A stretch of 64,000 bases of DNA from Streptomyces spinosus (GTDB taxonomy: Bacteria > Actinomycetota > Actinomycetes > Streptomycetales > Streptomycetaceae): NCBI RefSeq assembly GCF_020400655.1, contig NZ_JAINRC010000008.1, positions 248,001 to 312,000 of the forward strand, given 5' to 3'. The notes beneath the pieces are model-generated. The model did not search any database and was not told the DNA's origin. It was given only the letters and a program-made list of their open reading frames with translations. Both the position numbers and the translations under genes were made by a program. Below are positions 59,266 through 64,000 of the stretch, one piece after another; the stretch's first letter is position 1, and every line of letters starts with the position of its first letter.

Positions 59266-61139
59266 CGATCCGGCTGACCGTCGCCCAGGCGCTCGTCCGC
59301 TTCCTCGCCGCCCAGTACACCGAGCGGGACGGCCGGCGGCAGCGGCTGATCGGCGCCACCTGGGGCATCTTCGGGCACGGCAACGTCGCCGGCATCGGAC
59401 AGGCCCTGGTCGAGTACGCGGACGTGATGCCGTATCACCAGGGCCGCAACGAGCAGTCCATGGTGCACGCGGCGGTCGGCTACGCCCGCCAGTCGAACCG
59501 CCTGTCCACGCACGCGGTCACGACGTCGATCGGCCCCGGTGCCACGAACCTCGTCACCGGCGCCGCCCTCGCGACCATCAACCACCTGCCGGTCCTGCTC
59601 CTGCCCGGCGACGTCTTCGCCACCCGCCCCGCCGACCCGGTCCTCCAGCAGCTGGAGCTGCCGTACGCGGGCGATGTGTCGGTCAACGACACCCTGCGCC
59701 CGGTGTCGAAGTACTTCGACCGCGTCACCCGCCCGGAGGCCCTGATCCCGAGCGCCCTCCAGGCCGTGCGGGTCCTCACCGACCCCGTCGAGACCGGCGC
59801 GGTCACGCTCGCCCTGCCGCAGGACGTACAGGCGGAGGCCTTCGACTGGCCGGAGGAGTTCTTCTCGACGCGGGTGTGGACGGTACGGCGGCCGGGCGCG
59901 GACCCCACCGAGCTGGCGGAGGCGGTCCGGGCGATCCGCTCCGCCGCACGGCCCCTCGTCATCGCGGGCGGCGGGGTCCACCACAGCCGCGCGGAGGAGG
60001 CCCTCGCCGAGTTCGCGGCGGCGACACGCATCCCGGTCGCCTCCACCCAGGCCGGGAAGGGCTCACTGCGGTACGACCATCCGCAGGACGTCGGCGGGGT
60101 CGGCCACACCGGCACCGCGACCGCCGACGAGCTGGCCCGCACCGCCGACCTCGTCATCGGTGTCGGCACCCGGTACACCGACTTCACCACCGCCTCCGGC
60201 ACCCTCTTCGCCCATCCGGCCGTCCGCTTCCTGAACCTCAACATCGCGCCCTTCGACGGTCACAAGCTGGCCGGGCTGCCGCTGGTCGCCGACGCCCGCA
60301 GCGGTCTGGGCGAGCTGACCCAGGCACTGGCCATGCACGGCCACGGCGTCGCCGACTCCTACGTCCGCGAGTACACCGAGGACAAGGAGCGCTGGGAGCA
60401 GCGCGTCGACGCCTGCTTCGAGGCCGGCGAGACCGACGCACGGCCGAGCCAGACCCAGGTCATCGGCGCCCTGGACGCGCTGGTGGACGAGTCGGACATC
60501 GTCATCAACGCGGCCGGCTCGCTCCCGGGCGACCTGCACAAGCTGTGGCGGGCGCGGTCGTACGACCAGTACCACCTGGAGTACGGCTACTCCTGCATGG
60601 GCTACGAGATCCCGGCCGCCCTCGGGGTGAAGCTCGCCGCGCCCGAGCGGAACGTGTGGGCGCTGGTCGGCGACGGCACCTACCTGATGATGCCGACGGA
60701 GATCGTGACCGCGGTGCAGGAGGGCATCGCGATCAAGATCCTGCTGGTGCAGAACCACGGGTACGCCTCGATCGGCGGGCTCTCCGACTCGGTGGGCGGC
60801 GAGCGGTTCGGCACGGCCTACCGCTACACCGCCGAGGACGGCACCTTCACCGGCGCCCCGCTCCCCGTGGACCTCGCCGCCAACGCGGCCAGCCTCGGCA
60901 TGCGGGTGCTGCGCGCGAAGACCGTACGGGATCTGCGCGCGGCGCTCGCGGAGGCGCGCGCGGCCGACACACCCACATGTGTCTACGTGGAGACGGAAAC
61001 GTCCGACACTGTGTCGGGGGCGCCTCCGGCGCAGGCCTGGTGGGATGTTCCTGTGGCCGAGACCGCGACCCGACCTTCCGCGGTCAAGGCACGCGAGCTG
61101 TACGAACGGCACGTCTCGACCCGACGCCGCCATCTGTGA
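59262..61139 (+). CDS. iolD: 3D-(3,5/4)-trihydroxycyclohexane-1,2-dione acylhydrolase
   Basis: 625 residues, ThDP-dependent. The start TIRLTVAQALVRFLAAQYTE and RRQRLIGATWGIFGHGNVAG are characteristic of IolD. The activating Glu is in YHQGRNEQSMVHAAVGYARQ, and the metal-binding motif is VGDGTYLMMPTEIVTAVQEG, ending LVQNHGYASIGGLS. It opens the inositol-derived ring. The ATG at 59262 overlaps the iolB stop, giving tight coupling. Confidence 0.96.
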   Translation: MTIRLTVAQALVRFLAAQYTERDGRRQRLIGATWGIFGHGNVAGIGQALVEYADVMPYHQGRNEQSMVHAAVGYARQSNRLSTHAVTTSIGPGATNLVTGAALATINHLPVLLLPGDVFATRPADPVLQQLELPYAGDVSVNDTLRPVSKYFDRVTRPEALIPSALQAVRVLTDPVETGAVTLALPQDVQAEAFDWPEEFFSTRVWTVRRPGADPTELAEAVRAIRSAARPLVIAGGGVHHSRAEEALAEFAAATRIPVASTQAGKGSLRYDHPQDVGGVGHTGTATADELARTADLVIGVGTRYTDFTTASGTLFAHPAVRFLNLNIAPFDGHKLAGLPLVADARSGLGELTQALAMHGHGVADSYVREYTEDKERWEQRVDACFEAGETDARPSQTQVIGALDALVDESDIVINAAGSLPGDLHKLWRARSYDQYHLEYGYSCMGYEIPAALGVKLAAPERNVWALVGDGTYLMMPTEIVTAVQEGIAIKILLVQNHGYASIGGLSDSVGGERFGTAYRYTAEDGTFTGAPLPVDLAANAASLGMRVLRAKTVRDLRAALAEARAADTPTCVYVETETSDTVSGAPPAQAWWDVPVAETATRPSAVKARELYERHVSTRRRHL

Positions 61140-61155
61140 GAAGGAGTCCCCGGAC

Positions 61156-62658
<1,503 letters not shown>

Positions 62659-62668
62659 GCCACGGCAC

Positions 62669-62703
62669 GGTGCCCCGCCCCCCGTGCGGGAGGGCGGGGC
62701 ACC
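62669..62703. terminator. Bidirectional terminator after mmsA
   Basis: A 12-bp perfect stem GGTGCCCCGCCC (62669-62680) with complement 62692-62703 and an 11-nt loop. GCAC/GTGC extends it past a one-base bulge. It lies between two convergent genes. Confidence 0.88.
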
Positions 62704-62710
62704 GGTGCGT

Positions 62711-63541
62711 TCAGCCCTGCCGGCTCTGCTGCTTCTCGATCACGTCGGTGAGGTCGGCGACGCGCCCGGCGGGCGGGGCCTTCACGGTGGCCGTCCTGCC
62801 GAACTTGTCGAAGTCCATGCTGATGGTCATGGCGCCGATCTTCTCCCTCAGCCGCACCGGCAGGTCGTCGGAGCCGACCCACACGTCCATGGGGATCGAC
62901 GTCGCGCCGGTCACCTTGCTCATGGGGCTGCCCTCGCCGTAGACGTCCTTGAGCTTGCCCATGTGCGCGCTGTCGATGACGCCGCGGTAGTGCGTGGTGC
63001 GCTTGCCGTTCACGGTCTGCGTGCCGAGGTTCTGGACGTCCTTGGCGTACTTCAGGCCCTTCATGGAGGCGGAGGGGCTGCCGTTGTCCCCGCTGAGGGC
63101 CTGGGCGCCCTTCTTCCCGAAGAGGACCGAGCCGTCGATCCTGATCCAGTCCTTGCCCTCGTACGGGCCGGAGGGGAAGCGGTCGACGTCGTAGTAGTAG
63201 ACGCCGTCGACGAACAGGACGTGCGTCGTGGGGGAGTGGTTCATGGCCTGCATGTTCGCGGCCTTGGTGTCCATCTCCACGTCGAAGGCGTACCCGCCGC
63301 CCCAGGAGTAGGTGCCCTTCATGGCGATCGGTCCGCCGGTGCCGGTGTCGGTCGTCATCCGGACCTCGGCCGAACCCAGCCGTTCCGTCCGGTCCGTCGC
63401 CCTGGTCAGCGCGGCCATCGCCTGGTCGGCCTCGTCGACCGCCTTGACGGCCGTCCTGGCGCTCTCCGTGCCGCACCCGGAGGCCGCCACCAGCGCCGCC
63501 GCCGTGAACGCCAGCCAGGCGGCGGTGTGCCTCTTCCTCAT
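62711..63541 (-). CDS. Exported lipoprotein, LppX/LprG-like fold possible
   Basis: 276 residues. A lipoprotein signal has a basic start MRKRHTAAWLAF and lipobox AASGC (Cys near residue 23). The mature part has a helix then a beta-rich fold: SAEVRMTTDTGTGG, MKGTYSWGGGYAFDVEMDTK, VLFVDGVYYYDVDRFPSGPY, TTHYRGVIDSAHMGKL, IPMDVWVGSDDLPVRLREKI. This pattern fits the actinobacterial LppX_LprAFG-like lipoproteins that carry lipids across the envelope, but I am only moderately sure. It is a single gene. Confidence 0.75.
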   Translation of the reverse strand: MRKRHTAAWLAFTAAALVAASGCGTESARTAVKAVDEADQAMAALTRATDRTERLGSAEVRMTTDTGTGGPIAMKGTYSWGGGYAFDVEMDTKAANMQAMNHSPTTHVLFVDGVYYYDVDRFPSGPYEGKDWIRIDGSVLFGKKGAQALSGDNGSPSASMKGLKYAKDVQNLGTQTVNGKRTTHYRGVIDSAHMGKLKDVYGEGSPMSKVTGATSIPMDVWVGSDDLPVRLREKIGAMTISMDFDKFGRTATVKAPPAGRVADLTDVIEKQQSRQG

Positions 63542-63870
63542 GTCCCCACCCCAAACCGTGTGTCTGTCGTGCGGGGCGCACTCTATCCGCCGCCTCTGAC
63601 ATGAACGCGACCGGTTTCGCGGTCCGGATACCGGACGGCTGACATTTTTTTGAAACCTTGGCTGCGGTTCCCGTTCAGCCCGGACGAAACGGGTGGCGAA
63701 GGGGTTACGCCTAGATGACCTTCGAAAGCAAGGTCACATTGACTACAGGCTTGATGGATGCATCTATAGGGCGTCCCAGCCTGGGAAAGTGATGCGGCGC
63801 ACAGTCGTCCGGGGGTGCGGATTCCGAAGGTAAACGGCCATTGACGTGGTGGTTTTCGTCGGGGTTCGCT
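63542..63870. promoter_or_regulatory. Long upstream region with AT-rich patch and hairpin
   Basis: 329 bp without a convincing gene. TGACCTT (63716-63722) and AAGGTCA (63730-63736) form a perfect 7-bp inverted repeat. TTGACT (about 63738-63743) followed by TCTATA after 18 bp could be a promoter for the genes at the right edge. A T7 run lies near 63645. Confidence 0.4.
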
Positions 63871-63975
63871 ATGCAGCGCCGGGAGCGGACGAGACGAACG
63901 TACGACGATCCGCCGGAGGCGATAGCGCTCCCGACCCCCACCCAGCCGCTCACGTCGAACGGAACCGCCGTATGA
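63871..63975 (+). CDS. Possible short leader ORF coupled to the right-edge gene
   Basis: 34 residues, strongly basic then Pro/Thr-rich (MQRRERTRRTYDDPPEAI). Its TGA overlaps the next ATG as ATGA, as in translational coupling. There is no clear ribosome binding site before its ATG, so it may be chance. Confidence 0.35.
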   Translation: MQRRERTRRTYDDPPEAIALPTPTQPLTSNGTAV

Positions 63976-64000
63976 CCGACACGCTCCAGAAGTCCGTGGT
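63972..64000 (+). CDS. Start of a gene cut by the right edge
   Basis: Only ten codons are visible (MTDTLQKSVV). The ATG overlaps the stop of the short upstream frame. No family can be assigned. Confidence 0.45.

Overview
The window is high-GC actinobacterial DNA and almost certainly a Streptomyces chromosome. Third codon positions are strongly G/C, GTG starts and GTGA stop/start overlaps are common, there is a long chaplin (a Streptomyces aerial-surface protein), and there are many secreted hydrolases with long signal peptides. From memory, the order copZ-copA-citA-recD2-rbs operon matches the core region of S. coelicolor; I could not check this.

Left third (1-30 kb). A TesB-type thioesterase is cut by the left edge and is followed by a His/Gly-rich secreted protein and a phosphatase-like protein. 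A PucR regulator is divergent from a three-gene operon (sodium-solute symporter, agmatinase-family ureohydrolase, ThDP decarboxylase-like enzyme) that looks built to import and degrade a guanidino compound. Next come secreted enzymes (I36 inhibitor, beta-lactamase-like hydrolase, phytase/esterase-like protein, S37 aminopeptidase, Tat-exported GH3 hexosaminidase), a fused heterodimeric ABC exporter, an SCP2-like/hydrolase pair, an MFS pump, a MarR-GNAT fusion, and a LacI-controlled operon (Gfo/Idh/MocA dehydrogenase, DUF993 aldolase-like protein, TIM-barrel isomerase) joined by 4-nt overlaps.

Middle (30-47 kb). A ribose operon runs rbsR-rbsA-rbsCB-rbsK-rbsD, with permease and binding protein fused and two 13-bp repeats as likely RbsR operators. 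Then come a small unknown gene with a DUF2637 membrane protein, a VOC protein, recD2, citrate synthase, a two-hairpin C-rich RNA that looks like 6C RNA, and copA-copZ under a CsoR-type operator.

Right third (46.7-64 kb). A sortase-type long chaplin is followed by eight small secreted proteins (47.9-52.9 kb) in at least four families with fixed cysteine spacing. Three share a nearly identical leader and signal-peptide cassette but have different mature parts. Strong perfect hairpins separate many of them. This is the least explained part of the window. A stand-alone condensation-like protein, a zinc alcohol dehydrogenase and a small HTH protein follow, then an inositol operon (iolC, Cgl0158-like barrel, iolB, iolD, mmsA), a lipoprotein, and a gene starting at the right edge.

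A palindromic intergenic repeat occurs twice (21980-22037 and 30725-30786), each time touching or supplying a stop codon. Starts were chosen by ribosome binding site and coupling. All family assignments are by eye, without database searches.
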